Source: Naasia sp.
GTDB lineage: Bacteria; Actinomycetota; Actinomycetes; Actinomycetales; Microbacteriaceae
DNA: 64,000 nt
Assembly (NCBI RefSeq): GCF_025465545.1
Contig: NZ_JAODMK010000017.1
Coordinates: 1 to 64,000, forward strand
Direction: 5' to 3'
Shown here: piece by piece, positions 8,298 through 16,450 of the stretch
Layout: each line of letters opens with the position of its first letter
Numbering within the stretch: the stretch's first letter is position 1
The notes under the pieces: model-generated
The model's database searches: none
What the model saw: only the letters and a program-made list of their open reading frames with translations
Told to the model about the DNA's origin: nothing
Made by a program: the position numbers and the translations under genes

Positions 8298-8480
8298 ATG
8301 TCGATGGAAGTAGTGCTCGTTGCGGCCGTCGTTTGGGTCGGCGCTGCGGCCCTCGTCGGTGTCGTCCTGGGACGGGCGATGAAGAATGCCGATCAGCGTG
8401 ACCGGCCGCGGTCCTGTGCAGGGGAAGCCCCCGAGGGGGTCCCGGAGACTGCGGATGTTCCGGCGGCCGCGGGGGCGTAG
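8298..8480 (+). CDS. Small single-pass membrane protein
   Basis: A 60-residue protein with one hydrophobic span at about residues 5-27 and a charged, Pro/Ala-rich tail (KNADQRDRPRS onward). AAGAGG precedes the ATG at 7-10 nt, a good ribosome site, and a TATAAT box lies 80 nt upstream. No family recognised. It converges on the small minus-strand gene at 8535. Confidence 0.6.
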   Translation: MSMEVVLVAAVVWVGAAALVGVVLGRAMKNADQRDRPRSCAGEAPEGVPETADVPAAAGA

Positions 8481-8534
8481 TTCCCGCAGGCGCCTGTTCG
8501 GATCATCCGCTTTTCTGGCCCGAGACCGGCCGAC

Positions 8535-8795
8535 TCAGGCGACGGTGTTGCCAGCAGGTTGCAAGGCGGCTTCCGCGGCGGCACGACGGTGAGCCGTCGC
8601 CAGGGAGAACGCGACCCAGAGCCCGACTCCGAGGAGTCCGGCCGGGATGAGGGCGGCGCTCAGGCTGAGAGCATCCGAGGCCATCGAGTCCATCAGCGGG
8701 TCGCCCCGGAACACTGCACCGAGCATCAACGAGAACAGGCCCTCGCCGCAGGCGATGAGACCCAACCACAGCGTCACGGTCCGCAGGTGCACCAT
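8535..8795 (-). CDS. Small two-span membrane protein
   Basis: An 86-residue protein with hydrophobic spans at about residues 5-27 and 42-65 and a cytoplasmic Ala/Arg-rich tail. The ATG at 8795 is preceded by TACTCT at 6 nt and no Shine-Dalgarno, which fits a leaderless mRNA and argues against the much longer upstream reading of the frame. Function unknown. It lies downstream of the YaeR-like gene on the same strand, 142 bp apart. Confidence 0.55.
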   Translation of the reverse strand: MVHLRTVTLWLGLIACGEGLFSLMLGAVFRGDPLMDSMASDALSLSAALIPAGLLGVGLWVAFSLATAHRRAAAEAALQPAGNTVA

Positions 8796-8801
8796 GCGGG
8801 A

Positions 8802-8807
8802 AGAGTA
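8802..8807 (-). promoter_or_regulatory. Candidate -10 box, leaderless start of the small membrane gene
   Basis: On the minus strand TACTCT is followed by exactly 6 nt and then the ATG at 8795. Confidence 0.4.
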
Positions 8808-8937
8808 AGACGATCGCTCGTTCTCCTTGCGGCGACGCGCGGGGCGGTGGAGTCGGATGCTCGACGCCCGGTGGGGGAGGAGCGATCCCTCCGAAACGGT
8901 CAGGAGCTGGTCGCCGCGCTCCGCCAGGGCCCCGGTG

Positions 8938-9324
8938 CTAGGCCTCGTAGAGCTCGAGGGGCTGCCCGTCGGGGTCGAAGAAGAATGCGAACCGCTTGCC
9001 GGTGTGTGGATCGATGCGCACGTGCTCGGTGACCACGTCCTTCGCGAGCAGCTCCGCCACGGCGGCGTCCACGTCGTCGACCTCGAAGGCGAGGTGGCGC
9101 AGTCCCACCTGCTCGGGTCCAGATCTCCGGGTCGGGGGCGAGGGGAACGAGAAGAGCTCGAGCACGTAGCTGCCGTTGAGCTCCAAGTCGCCCATCCATG
9201 AGTCGCGGTCGCCGCGGTACACCTCGCCGCGCAGGGTGAACCCGAGCGCATCCATGTAGAAGGCCTTGCTGCGGTCGTAGTCGGTGGCGATGACGGCGAT
9301 GTGGTGCACTCCGTTGATCCGCAT
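8938..9324 (-). CDS. YaeR/SMU1112c-type VOC (glyoxalase I-like) metalloprotein
   Basis: A 128-residue vicinal-oxygen-chelate protein. It opens with the HHIAVIATDY strand bearing the first metal histidine, continues through LELFSFPSPP and LRHLAFEVDD (second histidine) and ends with the FFFDPDGQPLELYE signature carrying a metal glutamate. This is the complete single-domain YaeR form, which dimerises and binds a divalent metal; the substrate is not established. The ATG at 9324 is preferred because the protein then begins MRINGVHH like relatives; a second ATG at 9333 would add three residues. Apparently monocistronic. Confidence 0.85.
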   Translation of the reverse strand: MRINGVHHIAVIATDYDRSKAFYMDALGFTLRGEVYRGDRDSWMGDLELNGSYVLELFSFPSPPTRRSGPEQVGLRHLAFEVDDVDAAVAELLAKDVVTEHVRIDPHTGKRFAFFFDPDGQPLELYEA

Positions 9325-9440
9325 GCCGCTCATTGTGGCAGGCGAGCGGCCGGTGCCGACCCTCGGTACCCGCAGCACGCCGCCTGGTCCGCGGCCGGGG
9401 ACCCGTCCGGCGGTTGCGGTGCTCGTGCAGTTCGAAACGA

Positions 9441-10109
9441 TCAGAGCTCGAGCTTGGCGAGCTCCGCGTCCATCCGCCGGGCCATCTCCGCGTAGCCGTC
9501 GTCGTTCGGGTGCAGGCCGTCCGCCGCCATCCACTCGGGGTGCCCCTCCATCCAGTGCGATGCGCCCGAGATGTAGTCCGCGTGGATCGAGCGAGCGGCT
9601 TGCTCGACCCAGCCGGAGATGTTTTCCAGCGACTCGGGGCGGGTGTCGGTGTACCAGAACGGCTCGACGACGAGGAAGCGCGCGTGCGGGAGGCCCTGAG
9701 CGAGGCGAGCGAGGTCGGCGTCGATCTGATCGTGGATCCGGCCGGCGGCGAAGTCGTAGCTGAAGTTGTCGTTGAGGCCCATGGTGACGAAGACGATGTC
9801 CGGCCGCTGAGCGAGGACGAGAGAGGGAAGGTCTCCGCTCCCGTCGCCGAACTGAGTCCGGTGATTGATGAAACCGAGGCCGTTGACGCTCGGGTTGAAC
9901 TCCCGCCACCCCCGTTCCGCGCAGACGATCGTGGACCAGCGCCGGCCAGGGGCGGTCGCGCCGGTGCCGAGAGTGTAGGAGTCGCCATAGAACGCGACGA
10001 GGGCCCCGTCGCCCGCCTGCGCCCCGGTCGGAGCAGCTGCGGGACCGGCGCAACCGGTGAGGATCATCGTGGTGACCGAGGCGACGGCGAGCAGGGGGAG
10101 GCGGGGCAC
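9441..10109 (-). CDS. SGNH/GDSL-family lipoprotein hydrolase
   Basis: With the GTG at 10109 the product is 222 residues: a short lipoprotein signal (VPRLPLLAV..., lipobox LTGC) and an extracytoplasmic SGNH hydrolase domain with GDSYTLGTG (nucleophile serine), GLND (block III) and DGLHPND (catalytic Asp and His). The frame stays open further upstream to 10268 but that would run over the divergent gene at 10240 and bury the signal peptide, so the internal GTG is preferred. No ribosome site is clear. Likely an envelope esterase/deacylase. Compare the SGNH-like protein at 1826, which has lost this aspartate. Confidence 0.75.
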   Translation of the reverse strand: MPRLPLLAVASVTTMILTGCAGPAAAPTGAQAGDGALVAFYGDSYTLGTGATAPGRRWSTIVCAERGWREFNPSVNGLGFINHRTQFGDGSGDLPSLVLAQRPDIVFVTMGLNDNFSYDFAAGRIHDQIDADLARLAQGLPHARFLVVEPFWYTDTRPESLENISGWVEQAARSIHADYISGASHWMEGHPEWMAADGLHPNDDGYAEMARRMDAELAKLEL

Positions 10110-10239
10110 AAGAGGAGTTCGGAGCAGGGGGACGGAAGGAGGGCCGAGCCGGGAATTGCCTGAAGCCGCCCCGGAGAGGAGGCGGGAGGCGTAGCATCCC
10201 CGTGGCGGAACCCGATCCGTCGATTTTGGAGCCGTACCC

Positions 10240-11238
10240 ATGGCCACCAAGCCCTTCGTTGTCGCCACCCTCGGCGCCGCGCTGTTCCTGCCGCTGCTGA
10301 CCGCTGCCCCTGCTCACGCCGAGACCTGCGTCACTGACGGGACGGTCATCGGCGTGCTGCTGGGCGGCTCCGCATGCACGGCCACCGATCCGCTCGTCAC
10401 CGCGCTGCCGGTGCCCGATCCGGTAGGCGGTCGGCCCCGGTGGGCCGACCCGGCTCCAATGGCGGAGCCGCTTCCTGAGCCCCCCGTTCCTGTCGATCCG
10501 GCGCCCGTGGATCCGGCCCCCGTCGACTCCACGCCGCTGCCTGTCGACCCGGCGCCGGTGCCGGTCGATCCCGCCCCTGTCGACCCGACGCCGGTGGATC
10601 CGGTGCCTCTGGACCCCGCGCCGGTGCCTGTCGACCCGGTGCCGGTGCCTGTCGACCCCGCCCCTGTGCCTGTCGACCCCGCGCCGGTGCCTGTCGACCC
10701 GGTGACCGGGCCAGGACCGGTGGATCCGGACCCGGTCGCCAATCCCGTGCCGGTGCCGGTGCCGGTGCACGTTCCGCTGCCCGGGCCTGCTGTGCCCGTG
10801 TCGCCGGCCGGCCGGCCGGTGCCGGCACGGCCGGCTCCTGTGCCGCCCGTCCAGCAGGCGCCCCCAGGGCCGACGGCGAGCGCACCGGGCAGGGAAGCGA
10901 CGCCGGCGCTCTCGCCGATACGCGTCGTGAGCACATCGGAACTGGCGCAGCTCTCCGCCTTCGGCACGCCGACGTTGCCCCCTCTCGAGGAGGGCCCAAC
11001 GCACCTGGTGGCGGAGGTGCGGTCGACGCAGGACAGGGCGCCAGCCGCGTCCGTTCTGATCCCGGTCCCCAAGCCCCGGACGGCTGACGCGGCGCCGGTC
11101 GCTGTCGCGTCGACGGCCGCTGCTGCCGAGGCGCGCGACGGCCGGGGTGAGGCGGGCGCGCTCTTCGTGGCCTGCCTGCTGGGCGGCTCCTACCTCATCT
11201 TCCGAGACGTCCGCGAGCGCGCGCGCTCCCGGCGCTGA
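10240..11238 (+). CDS. Secreted Pro-Val-Asp-Pro repeat surface protein
   Basis: A 332-residue protein with a clear Sec signal (cleavage after AHA near residue 27) and two N-terminal cysteines (ETCVTDG, GSACTA). Residues about 80-175 are a low-complexity repeat of PVDPAP/PVPVDP units and residues 175-215 are Pro/Val-rich. A C-terminal hydrophobic span (about 304-321) is followed by [11 protein letters not shown]. This is a signal-stalk-anchor design for a rod spanning the cell wall. The repeat is encoded by a GC-rich minisatellite (about 10486-10720) able to change length. GGAG lies 8 nt before the ATG. No catalytic domain is seen. Confidence 0.75.
   Translation: MATKPFVVATLGAALFLPLLTAAPAHAETCVTDGTVIGVLLGGSACTATDPLVTALPVPDPVGGRPRWADPAPMAEPLPEPPVPVDPAPVDPAPVDSTPLPVDPAPVPVDPAPVDPTPVDPVPLDPAPVPVDPVPVPVDPAPVPVDPAPVPVDPVTGPGPVDPDPVANPVPVPVPVHVPLPGPAVPVSPAGRPVPARPAPVPPVQQAPPGPTASAPGREATPALSPIRVVSTSELAQLSAFGTPTLPPLEEGPTHLVAEVRSTQDRAPAASVLIPVPKPRTADAAPVAVASTAAAAEARDGRGEAGALFVACLLGGSYLIFRDVRERARSRR
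10486..10720 (+). repeat. In-frame minisatellite encoding PVDP repeats
   Basis: Short tandem units built on cctgtcgacccggcgccggtg-like blocks, written here only as the 6-codon theme Pro-Val-Pro-Val-Asp-Pro, recur with variants in this stretch. Units keep the reading frame (multiples of 3), so copy-number change would alter stalk length without breaking the gene. Confidence 0.7.
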
Positions 11239-11318
11239 CCCGCCGGGCCGACTTCCCCTGCTGGCCTGGACGTTCCGGGCCGAGACGTGCAGTTCGACGG
11301 GAGATTCGGGCGCGCGGG

Positions 11319-12524
11319 TCAGACGAAGGCGGCCTTGCCCGTGATCGCGCGGCCCACGATGAGGGTGTTCATCTCGCGGGTGCCCTCGTAGGAGTAGATC
11401 GCCTCGGCGTCCGCCATGTGTCGGGCGACGCCGTAGTCGAGGAGGATGCCGTTGCCGCCGAGCGCCTCTCGGCACCAGCCGACCGTCTCCCTCATCCGCT
11501 CGGTGGCGAACAGCTTGGCGAGGGCCGCGTGCTCGTCCTTCTGCTTGCCCGCGTCGAGCAGCTGGGAGACGCGGACCACCATGCCCATCGACGCGGTGAT
11601 GTTGCCGAGGCTGCGGACGAGGAGGTTCTGCACCAGCTGGTGCGACGCGATCGGCTTGCCGAACTGCACGCGCTCGCCGGTGTACTTGAGCGCCGCTTCG
11701 TACGCGCCGATCGCATTGCCGACGGCGGCCCAGGCGACCTCGGCGCGGGTGAGGCGCAGCACGGTCGCGGTGTCGCGGAAGCTGTTCGCGTTCTGCAGGC
11801 GGTGGCTCTCGGGGACGCGCACGTTGTCGAGGACGATGTCGGCGTTCTGCACGATGCGCAGGCTCTGCTTGTTCTCGATCTTGGTGGCGGTGTAGCCGGG
11901 GGTGGAGGTCGGAACGATGAAGCCCTTCACCTGCCCGTCCTCGGCGCTCTTGGCCCAGATGACGGTGATGTCGCTGTACGTGGCGTTGCCGATCCAGCGC
12001 TTGGCGCCGTTGAGCACCCAGTCGTTCCCGTCGCGGGTGGCGACCGTGCGGAGGCCCTGAGCGGAGTCGGAGCCGGACAGTGGCTCGGTGAGGCCGAACG
12101 CGCCGATCACCTCGGCGGACGCCAGCTTGGGCAGCCACTCCTTGCGCTGCGTCTCGTCGCCGCCCACGCTGATGGCGCCCATCGCGAGTCCGTTCTGCAC
12201 GCCGACGAACGTGGCGATGGAGGCGTCGATGCGCGCAAGCTCCAGGGCGACGAAGCCGCGGAAGACCGCGGAGTTCTCGAACGGCCGCGTCTCCGCCCAC
12301 GGCATCGCGAACAGGCGGAGGTCGGCGAGCGGCTTCATGACCTGCATGGGGAACTCCGCGCGGGCCCAGTAGTCGTCGACGATCGGGCGCACCTCGCGCT
12401 CCAGGTAGGCGCGCAGGTCGGCGAGCACCTGCTTCTCCTTGTCGGCGAGCAGGTCCTCGTAGCCGTAGAAGTCGCTCGCGAGCGAGGTGAAGGTGGCAGG
12501 GGTGAGGTCGGTGTCGAGAGTCAT
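11319..12524 (-). CDS. Acyl-CoA dehydrogenase, glutaryl-CoA-dehydrogenase-like
   Basis: A 401-residue FAD enzyme. Order: N-terminal helical domain (1-135), the FGLTEPLSGSDS flavin/substrate loop, NGAKRWIGNAT, and a C-terminal helical domain with the catalytic-base motif SYEGTREMNTLIVGRAITG. The Glu in YEGT matches the base position of glutaryl-/isovaleryl-type enzymes. Full-length for the family. GGAG lies about 8 nt before the ATG. It is divergent from manA across 120 bp; no CoA ligase or electron-transfer flavoprotein gene is adjacent, so the acyl substrate is unknown. Confidence 0.85.
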   Translation of the reverse strand: MTLDTDLTPATFTSLASDFYGYEDLLADKEKQVLADLRAYLEREVRPIVDDYWARAEFPMQVMKPLADLRLFAMPWAETRPFENSAVFRGFVALELARIDASIATFVGVQNGLAMGAISVGGDETQRKEWLPKLASAEVIGAFGLTEPLSGSDSAQGLRTVATRDGNDWVLNGAKRWIGNATYSDITVIWAKSAEDGQVKGFIVPTSTPGYTATKIENKQSLRIVQNADIVLDNVRVPESHRLQNANSFRDTATVLRLTRAEVAWAAVGNAIGAYEAALKYTGERVQFGKPIASHQLVQNLLVRSLGNITASMGMVVRVSQLLDAGKQKDEHAALAKLFATERMRETVGWCREALGGNGILLDYGVARHMADAEAIYSYEGTREMNTLIVGRAITGKAAFV

Positions 12525-12644
12525 CGGTGCTCCGTTGCAGTCGAGAGGCGGGCGCGGTGAAAGCCGGACTGAGGCTAGTTGCGGCGGAAGAGGCCGCCAA
12601 AGCCGTTGGTAGTTTGGTCCAAGCCGGTCAGCGAGGAGCGAACC

Positions 12645-13904
12645 ATGTTTGTGGGCATCACCAACACGCCCCGGGACTACGCGTGGGGATCTCCGAGCGC
12701 CATCGCCGAGCTGCTCGGACGGGCGCCGTCGGGGAAGCCGGAGGCCGAGCTGTGGCTGGGTGCTCACCCCCTCGCCCCGAGCCGGATCGTGCAGCCGGAA
12801 CTCGTCGGTGGGCACGCCGACCTCGCCGCGTGGATCGCCGCCGATCCGAGCCGCACTCTGGGGGAGCGGCGCACCTCCGACACCCTGCCTTTCCTGCTCA
12901 AGATCCTCGCGGCCGATCAGCCGCTGTCGATCCAGGCGCATCCGTCGCCCGAGCAGGCGAGGGAGGGCTTCGCGCGCGAGAACGACGCGGGTGTCCCGGT
13001 CCACGCCGACTCCCGCCTCTACAAGGACGACCGGCACAAGCCGGAGCTGGCGCTGGCCTTGAGTGCGACCTTCGAGGCGCTCGCCGGTTTCCGCGATGTG
13101 TCCTTCACCCGGCTGCTGATCGCGGAGCTGGTCGCCCTGGCCCGGGGGAGCGGCGAGGACGGCGACGTGGCGGCCCTTCAGGGGTTCGACGAGCTGCTGA
13201 CCGGTCCGGGCGACGCGGCGCTTCGCCGGGCGGTGGACTTCGCGCTCGGCGGCTCTGCTGCGGCGGCGGCGCTCATCGAGGTGGTCTGCCGGCTCGCCGA
13301 GCGGGGCCTGAATGCGACGAGCTACGGCCGCGAGCTCGAGACGATCGCGGAGCTGGGCAGGCGACATCCCGGTGACCCTGGCATCCTCGTCGCGCTGCTG
13401 CTCAACCGGGTCAGCCTCGCGCAGGGGCAGGCGCTCTATCTGCCTTCAGGCAACATCCACGCGTACCTGCGGGGGCTTGCCGTCGAGATCATGGCGGCCT
13501 CCGACAACGTGCTCCGCGGCGGCATCACATCCAAGCACGTGGACAGGGAGGAGCTGCAGCGGGTCGTGCTCTTCGAGCCGGTGCCGGCCCCGCTGCTGCG
13601 TGCGGAGGAGTTCGGTCCCGGCGTCGAGGTGTTCCGGCCGGACGTGCCCGACTTTCAGCTCGCCCGCGTGACGGTCGGCGCCTCCGGTGCGCGGCACGGC
13701 TATCGGCTGACGGGGGAGGAGTCGGCGATCCTGCCGCTGTCCGGTCCGTCGATCGCGATCTGTCTGGAGGGGGCGGCGGAGATCGTGGGACGGACCTCCG
13801 CGACGTCGCTCGGCCGGGGCGAGTCGGTGTACGTCACCCCCGATGAGGAGGAGCTCACGTTCACCGGATCCGCAGTGCTGTTCGTCGCGGGCCCGAACGC
13901 CTAG
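12645..13904 (+). CDS. manA: Mannose-6-phosphate isomerase, class I
   Basis: A 419-residue zinc enzyme interconverting fructose-6-phosphate and mannose-6-phosphate, the entry to GDP-mannose for glycans. Class I motifs are present: LPFLLKILAADQPLSIQAHP (zinc ligands Gln and His), the YKDDRHKPEL segment and LPSGNIHAYL (zinc His and catalytic region). GAGGAG precedes the ATG at good spacing. An in-frame ATG at 12579 would add an unlikely basic extension. In mycobacteria manA lies in the same neighbourhood as whiB2 and ahcY; here the GlxA regulator and galE lie between. It ends 9 bp before a 64-bp palindromic element. Confidence 0.93.
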   Translation: MFVGITNTPRDYAWGSPSAIAELLGRAPSGKPEAELWLGAHPLAPSRIVQPELVGGHADLAAWIAADPSRTLGERRTSDTLPFLLKILAADQPLSIQAHPSPEQAREGFARENDAGVPVHADSRLYKDDRHKPELALALSATFEALAGFRDVSFTRLLIAELVALARGSGEDGDVAALQGFDELLTGPGDAALRRAVDFALGGSAAAAALIEVVCRLAERGLNATSYGRELETIAELGRRHPGDPGILVALLLNRVSLAQGQALYLPSGNIHAYLRGLAVEIMAASDNVLRGGITSKHVDREELQRVVLFEPVPAPLLRAEEFGPGVEVFRPDVPDFQLARVTVGASGARHGYRLTGEESAILPLSGPSIAICLEGAAEIVGRTSATSLGRGESVYVTPDEEELTFTGSAVLFVAGPNA

Positions 13905-13912
13905 GAACGGTC

Positions 13913-13976
13913 CGCCGACCTGCCCAGTTCTGTCGCGAAATGGCCTCGAATTGCGACAGAACTGGGCAGTTGGGCG
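13913..13976. repeat. 64-bp palindromic element, copy 1
   Basis: Perfect 17-nt arms ctgcccagttctgtcgc (13920-13936) and its complement (13953-13969) enclose a 16-nt variable loop. A second copy, same length and opposite orientation, lies at 54719-54782; the two share the arms and outer flanks (cgccgac on one side, ggcg on the other) but differ in the loop. Both sit between convergent gene ends, so they may act as bidirectional terminators, but the conserved flanks suggest a dispersed REP-like repeat. Confidence 0.75.
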
Positions 13977-13985
13977 AGCGTGGGG

Positions 13986-14957
13986 CTAGGCGGACTGACG
14001 CTCGGCGGAGCGCTCCTGGGCGCCGAAGGTGCGGCGGTAGGCGAGGGGGCTGGTCTGCAGCACCTTCACGAAGTGGTGCCGCATCACCGCGGCGGAGCCG
14101 AATCCGGTCTGCTGCGCGATCTGCTCGAGCCCCAGGTCGCTCTCCTCGAGCTGCTGCTGCGCCCGGATGATCCGCTGCCGGTTGAGCCAGGCGGCGGGCG
14201 TCGTGCCTGTCTCCGCCCGGAAGCGGCGCGCGAACGTGCGCGTGGACATCAGCGCCTTGCGGGACAGCTGCTCGATGGTGAGGTCCTCCTGCAGGTGCCC
14301 CAGCATCCAGTCGATGACTTCGGCGAACGAGTCGGACCGGCACTCCGGCACCGGGGAGTCGATGTACTGAGCCTGCCCGCCGTCACGCTGAGGCGGGACG
14401 ACCATGCGCCGCGCGATCACGTTCGTGGCAGCGGCCCCCAGCTCCTTGCGCACGATGTGCAGCGCGGCGTCGATGCCCGCTGCGGTGCCGGCCCCGGTCA
14501 CGATGTTGCCGGACTCCACGAAGAGCACGTCGGGATCCACGTCGATCAGCGGATACCGGCTCGCGAGCTGGTCCGTGTACATCCAGTGCGTGGTGGCCCT
14601 CCTGCCGTCGAGGATTCCGGCCTCGGCGAGCACGAATGCGCCGCTGCAGACACTGAGCACCCACGCGCCCCGGGCCGCGGCGTCGCGCACCACCTGCAGA
14701 ACGCGCTCGTCGAACCCGTTCCAGAGGTAGGCCGGGATCGCGATCAGGTCGGCGTCGGCGGCGGGGGACAGGTCCTCGTTCACGCTGAGGCTGAGGCCGT
14801 GCTTCATCGGGATGGGACCGGGATCGGCCGCGACGACGTGGAAGTCGAAAGCGGGACCGCCCATGTCGCTGCGATCGATGCCGAACACCTCGCAGAGCGT
14901 GCCGAACTCGAAATGCGCCATCCCGGGCAGCGCGATCACCACGACCTTCTTGAGCAT
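13986..14957 (-). CDS. GlxA-type transcriptional regulator (DJ-1/PfpI domain plus AraC HTH)
   Basis: A 323-residue cytosolic regulator. Residues about 3-185 form a DJ-1/PfpI (class I glutamine-amidotransferase-like) sensor domain starting KKVVVIALPGM and containing VLSVCSGAFVLAEAG with the nucleophile-elbow cysteine. The C-terminal 100 residues are an AraC double-HTH domain (LTIEQLSRKALMSTRTFARRF and GLEQIAQQTGFGSAAVMRHHF). Members control amine and quaternary-amine catabolism or oxidative responses; no target gene is adjacent. The ATG at 14957 has an AGAGAAG ribosome site and aligns with family starts; the upstream frame to 15101 is an extension. Divergent from the small gene at 15049. Confidence 0.85.
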   Translation of the reverse strand: MLKKVVVIALPGMAHFEFGTLCEVFGIDRSDMGGPAFDFHVVAADPGPIPMKHGLSLSVNEDLSPAADADLIAIPAYLWNGFDERVLQVVRDAAARGAWVLSVCSGAFVLAEAGILDGRRATTHWMYTDQLASRYPLIDVDPDVLFVESGNIVTGAGTAAGIDAALHIVRKELGAAATNVIARRMVVPPQRDGGQAQYIDSPVPECRSDSFAEVIDWMLGHLQEDLTIEQLSRKALMSTRTFARRFRAETGTTPAAWLNRQRIIRAQQQLEESDLGLEQIAQQTGFGSAAVMRHHFVKVLQTSPLAYRRTFGAQERSAERQSA

Positions 14958-15048
14958 CGGCTTCTCTTCTCGCGACTGGCAGTAATTGGGTGAGCATTGG
15001 CGATCCTGCCACTCGTGGCCGTAATAGGCAATCCGTAGCGTTTCTGCC

Positions 15049-15192
15049 ATGCTCCTTCTCCTCTTCCTCCTCGCCCTCGCGATCGCGGCCGCGGCGGCCA
15101 CCCTCGCCGCTCTTTCCGGCGACGGCTACCGACGCTGCTGCGACCCGCCCAGCAGCCATCCGCTGAGCTTCGACCGTCGGGGGGCGCTCTGA
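15049..15192 (+). CDS. Tiny membrane protein with a DGYRR tail
   Basis: A 47-residue frame: LLLLFLLALAI and an Ala-rich continuation give one span at residues 2-22, followed by SGDGYRRCCDPP and a polar tail. It lies in the gap between glxA and galE and shares no residues with either. Small Leu/Ala membrane peptides with a DGYRR-like juxtamembrane motif occur elsewhere in this family as far as I recall. No strong ribosome site. Function unknown. Confidence 0.5.
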   Translation: MLLLLFLLALAIAAAAATLAALSGDGYRRCCDPPSSHPLSFDRRGAL

Positions 15193-15212
15193 CCCCCAGC
15201 CGGGAGCGTCGA

Positions 15213-15218
15213 TAGGCT
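15213..15218 (+). promoter_or_regulatory. Candidate -10 box, leaderless start of galE
   Basis: TAGGCT ends exactly 6 nt before the ATG at 15225, no Shine-Dalgarno. This implies galE has its own promoter despite the small gene 32 bp upstream. Confidence 0.5.
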
Positions 15219-15224
15219 GACCGC

Positions 15225-16190
15225 ATGGCATGGCTGGTCACCGGCGGCGCCGGCTACATCGGCTCGCACGTGGTGCGGGCATTCTCCGAGGCGGGGATCG
15301 CCTCCGTCGTCCTCGACGACCTCTCGAGCGGCATCCGTGCCTTCGTGGGGCCCGACGTGCCGTTCGTCGAGGGGTCGATCCTCGACGAGGCCCTCCTCAG
15401 CTCGGTCCTGCCGGAGCACGGCGTCACCGGAGTCGTGCACCTCGCGGGCTTCAAGTACGCGGGTGTCTCCGTGCAGAAGCCGCTGCACACCTACGAGCAG
15501 AACGTGACGGGAACGGCCACTCTCCTGCGCGCGATGCAGGACGCGGGCGTGCGCAACATCGTGTTCTCCTCCAGCGCGGCGGTGTTCGGCACCCCGGACA
15601 CCGACCTCGTCACCGAGGAGACCCCCACGCTGCCCGAGTCGCCCTACGGCGAGTCCAAGCTGATCGGGGAGTGGCTGCTGCGGGATCAGGCGCGCGCCAC
15701 CGAGCTGCACCACACCTCGCTGCGCTACTTCAACGTGGTCGGCTCCGGCTATCCGGACCTCTACGACGCGAGTCCGCACAATCTCTTCCCCCTCGTCTTC
15801 GAGGCGCTGCTCGCGGGCCACACGCCGCGGATCTACGGGGACGACTACGCCACTCCCGACGGCACCTGCGTTCGCGACTACATCCATGTGAGCGACCTCG
15901 CTGCCGCCCACGTTGCCGCCGCCCGCCGGCTCGAGGCGGGCGACCCGCTGGAGCGCGTCTACAACCTCGGCAGCGGCGAGGGCGTCTCGGTGCGTCAGAT
16001 CATGGATGCGGTTGCCGCGGCCACCGGCATCGACTTCCGGCCGGAGATCGCGACACGCCGACCGGGTGATCCCGCCCGCATCGTCGCGTCAGGAAAAACA
16101 GCGAGTCGCGACCTCGAATGGCGGATGCGCCACTCCCTGCGCGACATGGTCTCGAGCGCCTGGATCGCCCGCCGCGGCGCGGCGAGTTGA
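15225..16190 (+). CDS. galE: UDP-glucose 4-epimerase
   Basis: A 321-residue SDR enzyme interconverting UDP-glucose and UDP-galactose in the cytosol. The N-terminal TGGAGYIGSH binds NAD+, VVHLAGFKYAGVS and SSSAAVFG carry the usual active-site region, and SPYGESK is the catalytic YxxxK. RDYIHVSDLAAAH and the VYNLGSGEGVSV segment complete the family pattern. Length is typical. It supplies galactose donors for the same surface glycans as the UDP-glucose dehydrogenase and mannose isomerase genes. Confidence 0.93.
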   Translation: MAWLVTGGAGYIGSHVVRAFSEAGIASVVLDDLSSGIRAFVGPDVPFVEGSILDEALLSSVLPEHGVTGVVHLAGFKYAGVSVQKPLHTYEQNVTGTATLLRAMQDAGVRNIVFSSSAAVFGTPDTDLVTEETPTLPESPYGESKLIGEWLLRDQARATELHHTSLRYFNVVGSGYPDLYDASPHNLFPLVFEALLAGHTPRIYGDDYATPDGTCVRDYIHVSDLAAAHVAAARRLEAGDPLERVYNLGSGEGVSVRQIMDAVAAATGIDFRPEIATRRPGDPARIVASGKTASRDLEWRMRHSLRDMVSSAWIARRGAAS

Positions 16191-16362
16191 CACGAAACCG
16201 CCGATTCACTTTCGCATTGCGCACTTTCTGGGGCCCGGCTGAGGCTGGCCTGACTTGCCGCTGTGACACGCCTGGCAACCAGTCGATTTGCACCTGTGTT
16301 TCGGAGCTGTTACCGGCGCGTCGCAAGTCTCCAGCGCTGGTTGAAGGCCTATGGTTTGCCGC

Positions 16363-16394
16363 TTGACGAACGGGTAATGACACCGCTGTAATTA
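16363..16394 (+). promoter_or_regulatory. Candidate whiB2 promoter
   Basis: TTGACG (16363-16368) and TAATTA (16389-16394) resemble -35 and -10 boxes but are 20 nt apart, longer than optimal. The start codon is 57 nt downstream, leaving a leader of about 50 nt with a GGGGAG ribosome site. The 260-bp intergenic stretch from 16191 holds no gene and is locally less GC-rich. Confidence 0.35.
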
Positions 16395-16450
16395 CTCCAG
16401 ACGCACACACCGAGCAACCCAGCTCAACGGTGCACATGGGGAGACTTGAC

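Noticed and set aside
10486-10720. Possible CRISPR array
   Set aside because: Units are contiguous, in frame, without spacers of constant length; they encode PVDP repeats in a secreted protein.
8938-12600. 1220-codon minus-strand frame
   Set aside because: It reads through real genes on both strands (PVDP protein, acyl-CoA dehydrogenase) in a wrong frame with Arg/Pro-rich translation. It is an artefact of GC-rich DNA; only its 3' end is the YaeR-like gene.
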